Shown piece by piece: positions 1 to 8,078 of a stretch of 24,000 nt of DNA (position 1 is the stretch's first letter; each line of letters opens with the position of its first letter). Position numbers and translations under genes: made by a program. This DNA comes from Methanobacteriaceae archaeon (GTDB taxonomy: Archaea > Methanobacteriota > Methanobacteria > Methanobacteriales > Methanobacteriaceae), in NCBI GenBank assembly GCA_013403005.1, contig JACBOA010000019.1, positions 1-24,000 on the forward strand. Direction: 5' to 3'. Below the pieces are notes generated by a model. That model was given only the letters and a program-made list of their open reading frames with translations. It was not told the DNA's origin and did no database searches.

Positions 1-2
1 TA

Positions 3-1463
3 ACTCCGAAGAGAATTATCAGGGAGTTGCAGAAAATACCAGAGCAGGAGTTGCAATCAGTGGACATGATAATCACACCAGGACTTATTCGAAAGGATGT
101 GAGTCCTGTTTACGAGGAAATGGGAATACCCACCTATAAGGGATCTACTGATGCCTCAGATCTGGATATTGTACTGGAAATGGTTGATAAACTGGATTTA
201 TCCACCAAAAAATCTGCAGACCAGTTAATTGAAGAAGAACAAAGAAAGAGAGCTCTGCAGTACATTGCTGATTTTGAAAAGGATGAAAAGAACACCCGAA
301 AACTCCTGAAAAAACCGGGAAACATTCTAGTGGGTGATCTTCCAGTGGGTGAGGACTTCCCCATGAGGGTGCTGGCAGAAATTGCCAACGCACCCCTCTT
401 AAGCCATGAGGAACTCCTGAATCGTGCTGAGTATTTTGTTAAATCCGGAGCCGATATGGTGGATATTGGAATGGTGGCTGGGGAAAACATGGCCTCTAAG
501 ATCCCACCAATGGTGCAACTTTTAAAAGAGAAACTGGATGTGCCGGTGAGCATAGACACTCTCCAGACTGAAGAAATCAATACTGCAGTGGACGCCGGGG
601 TGGATATGGTTCTAAGTCTGGACCATGGTAATTATGAGGATGCTTTACCCCACCTGGAGGAGAAAAAGATTCCTGCAGTTATTTTACCCACGGATTATAG
701 GAATGGATGGGTACCGGAAACTGTTTCCCAACGGGTAAGTTCCTTAATTGCTTTGAAAAAGAAATGTAAGGGAATTGAGGTTATTGCTGACCCCATACTC
801 GATCCATTAAACAGTAAAAGCATGGTTGATTCTGTAATTGCCTGTCGAAGATTTAAGGATGAAACCAAATCTCAGGAATGTCCGGTTTTCTTTGGTGTTG
901 GAAATGTCACCGAACTACTGGATGTAGATTCAGTGGGAGTCAATGCTCTACTTGCAGGGATATCCATGGAGCTGGGAGCCAGCATCCTTTTCACACCAGA
1001 AGAGAGTGGTAAAACAGTAGGAAGTGTTAAAGAACTGGCTGTTTCATCAAAAATGATGTTCCTAGCTAAGATGAGAGGATCCATCCCTAAAGACTTGGGG
1101 ATTAACCTGCTGGTATTTAAGGACAAACGCCGGCGAGAAATAACAAAGGAAGAAGTTGATGTTCCAGAAACAGAAGGTAAGGAGAATTATAAATTCACCC
1201 AGGATAGGGCAGGTAGTTTCAAAATTAGCATAGTTAAGGGGAGGATCATGGCGGTTCATTACCTGAAAATGCAGCCTACCCTGGCTATTTATGGGCAGAC
1301 AGCCAAGGCCATATATGATGAGATCATAAAAAGGAAACTGGTTTCCAGGATTGAACACGCCGCCTATCTAGGTCAGGAACTTCAAAAAGCCGAAGATGCT
1401 CTTAAACTTGGAAAAAACTATGTTCAGGATTTCCCAATCTTCAATAAGTTCATGGAATACTAG
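3..1463 (+). CDS. Dihydropteroate synthase-like protein (5' partial)
   Basis: The reading frame is open to the left edge (first in-frame codon at position 3, residues TPKRIIREL before the first listed start at 27), so the N-terminus lies outside the window. About residues 100-370 form a pterin-binding TIM-barrel-like domain: GADMVDIGMVAGEN stands where classical DHPS has its DxGxxS loop, followed by VSIDT, DPILDPLN and GVGNVTE. The last 110 residues form a separate C-terminal domain. The architecture matches the archaeal 'dihydropteroate synthase-related' family (TIGR00284) of methanogens, associated with tetrahydromethanopterin biosynthesis. The exact reaction in that pathway is not settled by the sequence, because the canonical DHPS substrate loop is altered. 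It is followed by a 167-bp gap with no overlap, so it is probably the last gene of its transcript. Confidence 0.85.
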   Translation, partial: TPKRIIRELQKIPEQELQSVDMIITPGLIRKDVSPVYEEMGIPTYKGSTDASDLDIVLEMVDKLDLSTKKSADQLIEEEQRKRALQYIADFEKDEKNTRKLLKKPGNILVGDLPVGEDFPMRVLAEIANAPLLSHEELLNRAEYFVKSGADMVDIGMVAGENMASKIPPMVQLLKEKLDVPVSIDTLQTEEINTAVDAGVDMVLSLDHGNYEDALPHLEEKKIPAVILPTDYRNGWVPETVSQRVSSLIALKKKCKGIEVIADPILDPLNSKSMVDSVIACRRFKDETKSQECPVFFGVGNVTELLDVDSVGVNALLAGISMELGASILFTPEESGKTVGSVKELAVSSKMMFLAKMRGSIPKDLGINLLVFKDKRRREITKEEVDVPETEGKENYKFTQDRAGSFKISIVKGRIMAVHYLKMQPTLAIYGQTAKAIYDEIIKRKLVSRIEHAAYLGQELQKAEDALKLGKNYVQDFPIFNKFMEY

Positions 1464-1617
1464 ATTCAAAGGATCCTAAAATAAGATCATGGATTCAACT
1501 TCATAAAAAATAGAATCTGTTCCCCAATCTATAACAACGCTTATTATTTCTAATACCCTACCTCCCTTAATTATAGTTAACATAACCATTAACCAGATTC
1601 AAATTATCTTAACCAAA

Positions 1618-1621
1618 GGAG
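1618..1621 (+). promoter_or_regulatory. Ribosome binding site of the tRNA thiolase gene
   Basis: GGAG sits 9 nt before the ATG at 1631. It supports 1631 as the start over the out-of-frame GTG two bases upstream. Confidence 0.6.
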
Positions 1622-1630
1622 TATATGTGA

Positions 1631-2551
<921 letters not shown>

Positions 2552-2600
2552 TTACTATTAACAGTTACCAGTTGGAGTGGCTGGGGATAAACAAATTCAA

Positions 2601-2658
2601 AAATGAAATTTTTTTTAAATAAGTACTTGAATAGAAGTATAAGTTCAAGTTTTCATTT
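2601..2658 (+). terminator. Poly-T run and inverted repeats after the thiolase gene
   Basis: A run of eight T (2609-2616) follows the thiolase stop by about 57 nt and is the best candidate for an archaeal oligo-T terminator. It is embedded in nested inverted repeats: AAATGAAA (2601-2608) pairs with TTTCATTT (2651-2658), and ACTTGAA (2625-2631) pairs with TTCAAGT (2644-2650). The hairpin could also belong to the 5' region of the next gene. Confidence 0.45.
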
Positions 2659-2685
2659 AATGAACCAGGCATATGGAGAGTGTTC

Positions 2686-2774
2686 ATCAATTAAATCTGG
2701 CCAAAACATCAATTAGATTTGGCCACTAAATCAATTAGATCTTGCCAATAAAATCTTTTAGATTTGGTCTGTAA
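2686..2774. repeat. Four imperfect 22-bp tandem repeats upstream of the sulfur-carrier gene
   Basis: Units at 2686-2707, 2708-2729, 2730-2751 and 2753-2774 share the pattern ATCAATTAGATTTGGCCA followed by four A/T-rich bases. Units 1 to 3 abut exactly; unit 4 is offset by one base and is the most diverged. There are no spacers, so this is not a CRISPR array. A 22-bp period is close to two helical turns, which suggests a multi-site binding region, but a simple decaying tandem duplication is equally possible. The block ends 65 bp before the ATG at 2840. Confidence 0.8.
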
Positions 2775-2839
2775 AAAAAGAGTGTTCCTTTATGAATATT
2801 TAATATAGAACATCTATTGAATTTGAGGATCGGAGCGTT

Positions 2840-3040
2840 ATGCAAGTCAAAGTTATCATTGGAGAGGAAAAAAAAGAACTAGACATTGAAGAAGGGAAAA
2901 CCATCAAAAACTTGCTTCAGATGATGGAAGTACCCGTTGAAACAGTTGTGGTTAAAAAAAATAAGTCCCTGGTCATGGAAGAAGAGATTGTGGAAGATGG
3001 GGATATTATTGAAGTAATAAAAGTTATCTACGGTGGTTAA
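2840..3040 (+). CDS. MoaD/ThiS-family ubiquitin-like sulfur carrier
   Basis: 66 aa, beta-grasp sulfur-carrier protein of the ThiS/MoaD/SAMP group. The protein ends exactly in Gly-Gly (VIKVIYGG), the motif that is adenylated and converted to a thiocarboxylate or used for conjugation. The middle contains the typical GKTIKNLLQMMEVP and the EEEIVEDGDIIEVI segment that precedes the C-terminal strand in ThiS. Likely roles are sulfur delivery to the neighbouring tRNA thiolase (as SAMP2/TtuB do), or to molybdopterin or thiamine synthesis. Its position directly after the Ncs6/TtuA-type gene favours tRNA thiolation, but this is inference. No E1-like activating enzyme is present in the window. It is separated from the thiolase by 288 bp holding a probable terminator and a repeat block, so it may have its own promoter. 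The site-2 protease gene follows after 21 bp. Confidence 0.85.
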   Translation: MQVKVIIGEEKKELDIEEGKTIKNLLQMMEVPVETVVVKKNKSLVMEEEIVEDGDIIEVIKVIYGG

Positions 3041-3061
3041 ATCAATCAGGGAAGTGTACTG

Positions 3062-4087
3062 GTGGATGATTTCAGTTTAATTGAACAATCAATATCCCAT
3101 TATTTCCCTATACTGGGATTGGTCAATGGTGAAGAAAACGAAGAATCCTTTTTTGTGGTGGGTGATTACAATCCCAGCAACTTCAGGGAATTAGTACAAG
3201 AACTTGACCAATACGGTTTTGTACCTTTTATAAATCCTGAAGGCAATCATTATAAAATAAGCATTGCCAAAAAACAGGAAAAAGGACCATCCAGAATCCA
3301 TCTCAACATCATTCTTCTACTGGCAACCATATGCAGCACCGTATTTGCCGGATACTTCTATATTTCCAATGGCAACATCTGGGAGGCAGTGGAATTTGCA
3401 GCGGCATTATTATTAATTATTGGAGCTCATGAACTGGCCCACTATTATGCAGCCCGCAAACACGGTATAAATGCCACCCTACCCTATTTCATACCGGCAC
3501 CAACATTTATAGGAACCTTCGGGGCGCTGATCAACATTAAATCTCCCATTCCCACCCGAGATGCCCTGTTTGACCTGGGATACAGCGGACCCTTAGCCGG
3601 TTTCCTGGTAGCCGTACCTGTGCTCTTCATAGGATTATACTATTCCACCCTGCTAACCACCCAGAGTGCGGGTTTTATGTTTCCTGACCCCCTGATTATA
3701 AAAATAATCAGCCAGATTGTAATCCCCAACTACACCTTTGATTCAGTAATAGTGGGCCACCCCCTGGTTTTTGCAGGGTGGGTGGGAATGCTGGTTACCA
3801 TGCTTAACCTGATGCCAGTGGCCTTCCTGGACGGGGGACACATAGCCAGATCCCTTTTCCATCAAAACATCCATAAATTCATCTCCGTAATCGGAATAAT
3901 CCTCACCATTATTTTGGGATGGTATTTCATGGCAGTGATCATGGTTTTCATCTTTTTCATGGGTAAAAACCATCCCGGAGCCCTGGACAATGTTACACCC
4001 ATAAGCCGAAACCGAAAAATCATGACCTTCCTAATATTAGCCATTTTCATACTCAGCCTTTCATTCTCTCCCAACCGGGGCTTTTAA
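3062..4087 (+). CDS. Site-2 protease family membrane metalloprotease (M50)
   Basis: 341 aa with a GTG start. Residues 1-75 form a soluble N-terminal domain; from about 80 onward there are six or more hydrophobic segments. HELAH at 123-127 in the second segment is the HExxH zinc site, and LDGGH at 256-260 (in LMPVAFLDGGH) supplies the third zinc ligand of the NPxDG-type motif. Both catalytic motifs are intact, so an active intramembrane protease is expected. The family cleaves membrane-anchored substrates; the substrate cannot be told from sequence. It lies 21 bp after the sulfur-carrier gene and is probably cotranscribed with it and with the DUF89 gene downstream. Confidence 0.88.
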   Translation: MDDFSLIEQSISHYFPILGLVNGEENEESFFVVGDYNPSNFRELVQELDQYGFVPFINPEGNHYKISIAKKQEKGPSRIHLNIILLLATICSTVFAGYFYISNGNIWEAVEFAAALLLIIGAHELAHYYAARKHGINATLPYFIPAPTFIGTFGALINIKSPIPTRDALFDLGYSGPLAGFLVAVPVLFIGLYYSTLLTTQSAGFMFPDPLIIKIISQIVIPNYTFDSVIVGHPLVFAGWVGMLVTMLNLMPVAFLDGGHIARSLFHQNIHKFISVIGIILTIILGWYFMAVIMVFIFFMGKNHPGALDNVTPISRNRKIMTFLILAIFILSLSFSPNRGF

Positions 4088-4129
4088 GAAGTTTCAAATG
4101 GATGATAATTTAGTAAATACAATATTAAA

Positions 4130-4135
4130 GGTGAT
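4130..4135 (+). promoter_or_regulatory. Ribosome binding site GGTGAT of the DUF89 gene
   Basis: GGTGAT matches the complement of the archaeal 16S rRNA 3' end and sits 5 nt before GTG 4141, so it supports a GTG start. Confidence 0.65.
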
Positions 4136-4140
4136 ATACA

Positions 4141-5004
4141 GTGAGAGTTCATTACGAATGCCCATCATGTTACCTGCGCCAGGCCAGGGAAGCCCTGGAC
4201 ATGGCAACAGATGATGAAGAGCTTAAGATGAAGGTAACAGAAAAAATAATTAAAATAATCTGCAACGAATTCAGGGAAGGAGCGGTTACCAATGAGATTG
4301 GAACCAAAATCCACCGCACCATAAAAAGGGAGACTGGAAACCCTGACCCTTATAATGACCTGCGGGGAAAATCAGATAAGATCGCCATGCAATTTCTCCC
4401 TAAAGTGGAGAAAATACTAAAAAAGGATAAATCACTTAAAAGTTATCTTAAAGCAGCTATTGCAGGTAACGTGCTTGATTTCGGTGCATTGGGCTTGGAA
4501 ACCGACATTGAAGCTCTGGTTACATCTACGGTAGAAAAGGAGCTGTCCATAGATCACACACCCCAGTTGGAAGTAGAACTTGAAAGGGCAAAAAAGGTTC
4601 TTTATCTGGCAGATAACGTGGGGGAGATAGTATTCGACAAGTTACTCATTAAAAAACTCCAGGAGTATGGTGTGGAAGTTACCGTGGCACTAAAAGAAGA
4701 GCCGATTCTCAATGATGCTTGCCTGAAGGAAGCATTAGAGGTGGGCTTGGATGAAGTGGCCCGGTTAATCACCACAGGCACAGATTCCATTGGAGTTATA
4801 CAGCAAGATGTTTCTGATGATTTTAAACAGGAATTAAAGGAAACGGATCTGGTCATAGCTAAGGGTCTGGGTAACTATGAAGGACTTGGAGAGATGGAAC
4901 TGGGTGATAAACCTACTTTTTGCCTGTTGAATGCTAAATGCCAGCCAATAGCACGGGATATTGGTGTGGAATTAGGGGGAAATGTGGTCCTGAAATTAAA
5001 TTGA
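4141..5004 (+). CDS. DUF89-family metal-dependent damage-control phosphatase
   Basis: 287 aa, archaeal stand-alone member of the ARMT1-like/DUF89 family (PF01937), whose characterised members are metal-dependent phosphatases acting on sugar phosphates or damaged cofactor intermediates. Visible signatures: N-terminal CPSC (C7, C10) in ECPSCYLRQAREAL, DNVGE at 158-162, ND at 191-192, KGLGNYE at 241-247, and NAKCQP near 264-269. The acidic residues in the DNxGE and ND positions are the expected metal and phosphate site, so it looks intact. The GTG start is supported by a GGTGAT ribosome site. It follows the M50 protease by 53 bp. The physiological substrate is unknown. Confidence 0.85.
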   Translation: MRVHYECPSCYLRQAREALDMATDDEELKMKVTEKIIKIICNEFREGAVTNEIGTKIHRTIKRETGNPDPYNDLRGKSDKIAMQFLPKVEKILKKDKSLKSYLKAAIAGNVLDFGALGLETDIEALVTSTVEKELSIDHTPQLEVELERAKKVLYLADNVGEIVFDKLLIKKLQEYGVEVTVALKEEPILNDACLKEALEVGLDEVARLITTGTDSIGVIQQDVSDDFKQELKETDLVIAKGLGNYEGLGEMELGDKPTFCLLNAKCQPIARDIGVELGGNVVLKLN

Positions 5005-5120
5005 TTGAAGAAATTTAACTGGATAAAGCACACCAATCAAGGTTTATCTTCAAAAAAAGGGAATGAAGATGTTTAATCTGATAAAAATCTCTTTCATGGT
5101 TCCAGGAAAGTGTTAAGAAA

Positions 5121-5130
5121 AATATATTTA
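5121..5130 (+). promoter_or_regulatory. TATA element before the thioredoxin gene
   Basis: AATATATTTA is centred about 28 nt before ATG 5154, and there is no purine-rich ribosome site between them (only A-rich sequence). At the usual archaeal spacing, transcription would start at or within a few bases of the ATG, which predicts a leaderless or near-leaderless mRNA. Confidence 0.5.
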
Positions 5131-5153
5131 ATTTGCCTTAAAAAGAAAAAAAC

Positions 5154-5579
5154 ATGAATAAATATTTCATTGGCTTGGCAATTATTTTAGTCTCATTTTT
5201 AGCTGTGGCACTGGCTTTTTCCAGTTTAAACAGTGACCAAACCAGGGATAATACTATTTCTCTTCAGTGGGGTTCAGATTTGAATCAGGCCCTGCAAGAA
5301 GCCAGGACAAACAATAAAAGTGTTTTTGTAGATTTTTATGCAGACTGGTGTGCTTATTGTAAAGAGATGGATGAAGAAACCTACAGAGATCCCCAGGTTA
5401 AAGAGAAATTAAGCCAGAATTATGTTTTAGTTAAAGTTAATGTGGACGGGAATCCGGATTTGAGTTTAAAATACAAGGCCTACAGTCTTCCCACAATGAT
5501 AATACTGGATTCAGAGGGTAATGAAGTGAAGAGGATTGTGGGCTACCAGAATGCAGAAAGACTATTGAATCAGATTTAG
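5154..5579 (+). CDS. Membrane-anchored thioredoxin-like protein
   Basis: 141 aa. Residues 5-25 form a single hydrophobic N-terminal segment (signal anchor; no lipobox cysteine), followed by a thioredoxin fold. The active site is WCAYC with C66 and C69, preceded by FYAD as in the DsbD C-terminal domain/Thioredoxin_7 group, and the cis-proline is P113 in SLPTMIIL. The catalytic domain should face the outside of the membrane. The CcdA-type protein encoded next can pass electrons across the membrane to such a domain, so together they form an extracytoplasmic thiol-reducing relay. The gap to ccdA is 95 bp and holds a possible second TATA element. Confidence 0.87.
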   Translation: MNKYFIGLAIILVSFLAVALAFSSLNSDQTRDNTISLQWGSDLNQALQEARTNNKSVFVDFYADWCAYCKEMDEETYRDPQVKEKLSQNYVLVKVNVDGNPDLSLKYKAYSLPTMIILDSEGNEVKRIVGYQNAERLLNQI

Positions 5580-5606
5580 ATTCAATAAGGATTTAGATTC
5601 AATAAG
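5573..5606. repeat. Perfect 17-bp tandem duplication at the thioredoxin stop codon
   Basis: GATTTAGATTCAATAAG occurs twice back to back (5573-5589 and 5590-5606). The first copy contains the thioredoxin stop codon TAG at 5577-5579. It looks like a recent slippage duplication. Confidence 0.85.
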
Positions 5607-5630
5607 ATGTTCAGAGAAAAAAGACGCTTA

Positions 5631-5638
5631 ATTATATA
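5631..5638 (+). promoter_or_regulatory. Possible TATA element of ccdA
   Basis: ATTATATA lies about 40 nt before the ccdA ATG and about 26 nt before its ribosome site. It may allow separate expression of ccdA. Confidence 0.35.
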
Positions 5639-5660
5639 GGTTTTCATGGAATGTAGTTAT

Positions 5661-5669
5661 GGGGAGGTG
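5661..5669 (+). promoter_or_regulatory. Ribosome binding site of ccdA
   Basis: GGGGAGGTG, a near-perfect Shine-Dalgarno sequence, ends 5 nt before ATG 5675 and fixes the start. Confidence 0.75.
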
Positions 5670-5674
5670 CTGGC

Positions 5675-6298
5675 ATGGATACGAGTTATATTCTTTCCTT
5701 TTCTGCAGGAATAGCTTCAATCTTATCTCCTTGTGTTTTACCACTTATTCCTATTGTTGTAGGGTTTTCCATACTTAAAAGGACAAATTTGGAGATAATC
5801 GCATTCAGTCTGGGATTTTTCTTACTCTTTGCTATTATCACCACTTTAACTGCCCTTTTCACTGCTGCCGTAAATTATTATCTTGTCTATTTCCGGATAG
5901 CTGCTGCCCTGATCCTGGTGATAATGGGAATACTTTTGATTGCCAATAAGAACCTCTTCAACATTTCAGGATCCGGTATTTCCAGTGCACCTGATTCTGG
6001 CCAGGGAATTCTGGGATCATTTGTAATGGGTTTTTTAACCTGCCTGGCCTGGTCACCATGTTTCGGTCCCTATGTGGTGGCAGTGGCAACCTACAGTGCA
6101 TCCACCGGAGACATAGCTTACAGCATCGTCAATATGGCACTTTTTGCAGGGGGATTCTCATTAACCATACTAATACTAGCTTATTCCATGTCAAAAATAG
6201 ATTTCAAGGCCATAATAAAATATTCAGATTGGATCCGCATAATCTCAGGACTGATAATAGCACTTGCAGGTTTATACTTGTTGGTAGGGCTCCTGTAA
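5675..6298 (+). CDS. ccdA: CcdA/DsbD-type thiol-disulfide transmembrane transporter
   Basis: 207 aa with six predicted transmembrane segments. The two family cysteines are present: C20 in ILSPCVLP of TM1 and C129 in SPCFGP of TM4, each followed by proline-rich context as expected for CcdA. C123 is an extra cysteine nearby. The protein takes electrons from cytosolic thioredoxin and hands them to thiol proteins outside the membrane. The preceding membrane-anchored thioredoxin is its likely acceptor. In bacteria CcdA serves cytochrome c maturation; no such genes are visible here, so a general reductive role or another target is more likely. Confidence 0.9.
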   Translation: MDTSYILSFSAGIASILSPCVLPLIPIVVGFSILKRTNLEIIAFSLGFFLLFAIITTLTALFTAAVNYYLVYFRIAAALILVIMGILLIANKNLFNISGSGISSAPDSGQGILGSFVMGFLTCLAWSPCFGPYVVAVATYSASTGDIAYSIVNMALFAGGFSLTILILAYSMSKIDFKAIIKYSDWIRIISGLIIALAGLYLLVGLL

Positions 6299-6592
6299 AT
6301 AAATAAAATAGGCTTTAGAGCATTTATACATTATGTGAAAAACTAATTTTGATTTAATACCGATAGATGCAGTTGTTCACTATTTTGGAATAAGGGAAGA
6401 TTAGTCTGATATTCAAAATAGATCTTCTTAGAAGCGAAAGTAATAATTTGAAAAGCAAAGTTTTTAAAAATATTTAGACAATATGCTAAATGTTAACAAA
6501 TTAATTTAGAAGATTTTTATAATTTTGACTATGAAATAATATTGTTGTTCAAAACTTTGAATATTTAATATGATGTAGTCTTAGGTGCTCTG

Positions 6593-6790
6593 GTGAGTAT
6601 TATGGATAATTTTCATTCAGAACTGAATGAATTCCGTAAAAAATCTAATTTAAGCATTTTTTGCAGTTTATATATCATTGAATACCCGAAAAGACTTTTG
6701 AAATTAAAAGAAACTATTTTCCTGTTTGTTCCAGATGCACGTGTCTTTATACTGGATCTGTTTAATATGGTGTTTGATGGTTTCAAATGA
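6593..6790 (+). CDS. Hypothetical 65-aa protein, possibly a relic
   Basis: 65 codons with a GTG start. AGGTG (6583-6587) lies 5 nt upstream and an AT-rich box (AATATTTAAT, about 6560-6569) is placed suitably for a promoter, which is why I list it. The product is mixed hydrophobic and basic with one hydrophobic stretch (about 40-62), and I do not recognise it. Its 3' end overlaps the relic ATG at 6777 by 14 nt. It may be a true small gene, a truncated gene, or chance. Confidence 0.3.
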   Translation: MSIMDNFHSELNEFRKKSNLSIFCSLYIIEYPKRLLKLKETIFLFVPDARVFILDLFNMVFDGFK

Positions 6791-6830
6791 GGAGATAAAA
6801 AAGAAACTTGATGGGAAAAAATGTGCATAA
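6766..6830 (+). pseudogene. 5' relic of a zinc-ribbon family gene
   Basis: From ATG 6777 the frame reads MVSNEEIKKKLDGKKCA and then stops. The complete zinc-ribbon gene at 8079 begins MVSNEDIKKKL, so 10 of the first 11 residues are identical. The similarity extends upstream into the ribosome-site region (ATATGGTG here, ATATGGTGG there). Downstream of codon 17 I cannot align the two. This is a truncated paralogue of the gene at 8079. Confidence 0.65.
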
Positions 6831-7048
6831 ATCCTCAGGATATAATTCCAAAACTCAATTGATTTCAAAACTGTTGGAAACGGTATTCTTCGATATGGAA
6901 CTATCCATTTTCATATAGAGGAATGCATAGATAGAAAAGTAGCTTGGATGGATGGTTTTTTATAATCCTCGGTAGGTTATACCCATCGTTTTAGGTTCTA
7001 GTAAAGGTACACAACTACCCCAAATTAGATTTATGAGTTGATAAAAAA

Positions 7049-7189
7049 ATGGGAATTAGAGTTTTGGGAAATAAAAAAATTGTTAAAACTAAAATCCAAG
7101 AAACAGGGAATTCGGATCATCAGAAAAATGAACAAAAAACTAGTAGTTATATTAGATTAGAAAAATTTGCAGAGCTTAGAGATAAGTAA
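7049..7189 (+). CDS. Hypothetical 46-aa basic peptide
   Basis: ATG 7049 to TAA 7187-7189, 46 residues, strongly basic, beginning MGIRVLGNKKIVKTKI and ending YIRLEKFAELRDK. No ribosome site is visible and I do not recognise a family. It lies 36 bp before the channel gene on the same strand. It may be a short gene, the remnant of a longer one, or chance in an AT-rich region. Confidence 0.25.
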   Translation: MGIRVLGNKKIVKTKIQETGNSDHQKNEQKTSSYIRLEKFAELRDK

Positions 7190-7225
7190 TTATCACCGAA
7201 TAAGAAGCAGATTTTAGGACTTTGA

Positions 7226-7966
7226 ATGGAAAGTATTTGTATGAAGCAAAAAATAAGTTCTATAGTTGAGCTGATTATTATAGTTTTAATTCTTGCTGAC
7301 ATTGTATTGTTAACTTCAGTGCTATTCATGGATGTTAGTCCTCAAGTTTATACTTTAATTGTTTATTTTGATTTATTTGTTGTTTTAATTTTAATTCCTG
7401 AATTTATTTATCGTCTATGGAAATCTCCAGATAAAAAACAATTTCTAATTCATAATTGGACTGATATTTTAGGAATGATTCCGGAAATTTTAGTTGGGCC
7501 TATAAGCACTGTTTTTAGATATTTCCGATTAATAAGAATTATAAGGATTTTAGCTCTTTTCAAAAAAGAGATTATACATTTCCTTAGGGTTTTGCATAAA
7601 ACAAAAATTGATTATGGGATATTAATTGTAATAATTGTATTAATTACTTGTGCCACATTATTTTTCCTTTTTGAATCCGGCTTGAATGATAAAGTTGATA
7701 GTTTTGATGATGCATTGTGGTATTTAATTACAACTATAACGACAGTAGGTTATGGGGATATAACTCCATCAACCCTGCAAGGGCGTTTAATTGGATTTTT
7801 CATGATGATTACAGGAATTGGGTTTGTAAGTTTTTTAACGGCAGCTATTGCCTCAAGATTTGTTGAAACTACAGAAAAAAGAGAATTTCAGGAGATAGAC
7901 GAAAAGCTAGATAGAGTTCAATCTGAATTAGATGAACTGAAAGAAATTATTATCAATAAAAAGTGA
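7226..7966 (+). CDS. Voltage-gated-type potassium channel
   Basis: 246 aa with six transmembrane segments in the order of voltage-gated K+ channels: S1 about 11-34, S2 about 42-63, S3 about 78-92, an S4 with regularly spaced arginines at 98-107 (FRYFRLIRIIRI), S5 about 130-150, pore helix 160-172, selectivity filter TVGYGD at 173-178, and S6 about 187-208. A short C-terminal coiled coil (about 217-243) probably helps tetramerisation. There is no RCK/TrkA nucleotide-binding domain. The start may instead be ATG 7241 (MKQKIS); neither has a clear ribosome site. Codon use is AT-rich, unlike the flanking housekeeping genes, which suggests an accessory origin. The function is K+ efflux or membrane-potential control in the cytoplasmic membrane. 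Confidence 0.92.
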   Translation: MESICMKQKISSIVELIIIVLILADIVLLTSVLFMDVSPQVYTLIVYFDLFVVLILIPEFIYRLWKSPDKKQFLIHNWTDILGMIPEILVGPISTVFRYFRLIRIIRILALFKKEIIHFLRVLHKTKIDYGILIVIIVLITCATLFFLFESGLNDKVDSFDDALWYLITTITTVGYGDITPSTLQGRLIGFFMMITGIGFVSFLTAAIASRFVETTEKREFQEIDEKLDRVQSELDELKEIIINKK

Positions 7967-8078
7967 ATTAAAAAAGGTGTTTCAATACTATTTGTCTTAA
8001 TTAGCTAAAATCGAAACAAATGAAATATGAGTTACATTAACTATCCTAATGAACCTATAATCATTATATGGTGGTACT

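Larger units (their letters stand above)
6299..7225. other. AT-rich spacer with gene relics
   Basis: 927 bp between ccdA and the potassium channel gene. It contains a 65-codon frame (6593-6790), a short 5' relic of the zinc-ribbon gene family (6766-6830), and a 46-codon frame (7049-7189). The rest (6299-6580 and 6831-7048) shows only short, stop-rich frames on both strands. I see no tRNA, rRNA or hairpin-poly-T structure in it. Confidence 0.6.

Noticed and set aside
2686..2774. The 22-bp repeat block as a CRISPR array.
   Set aside because: Units abut with no spacers, are imperfect, and no cas gene is near.
5573..5606. The 17-bp duplication as a target-site duplication of a mobile element.
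   Set aside because: The two copies abut with nothing between them and no element is nearby.
6950..7010. A tRNA-like stretch with GGTTCTAGT resembling a T-loop.
   Set aside because: No acceptor stem or anticodon arm can be paired around it.
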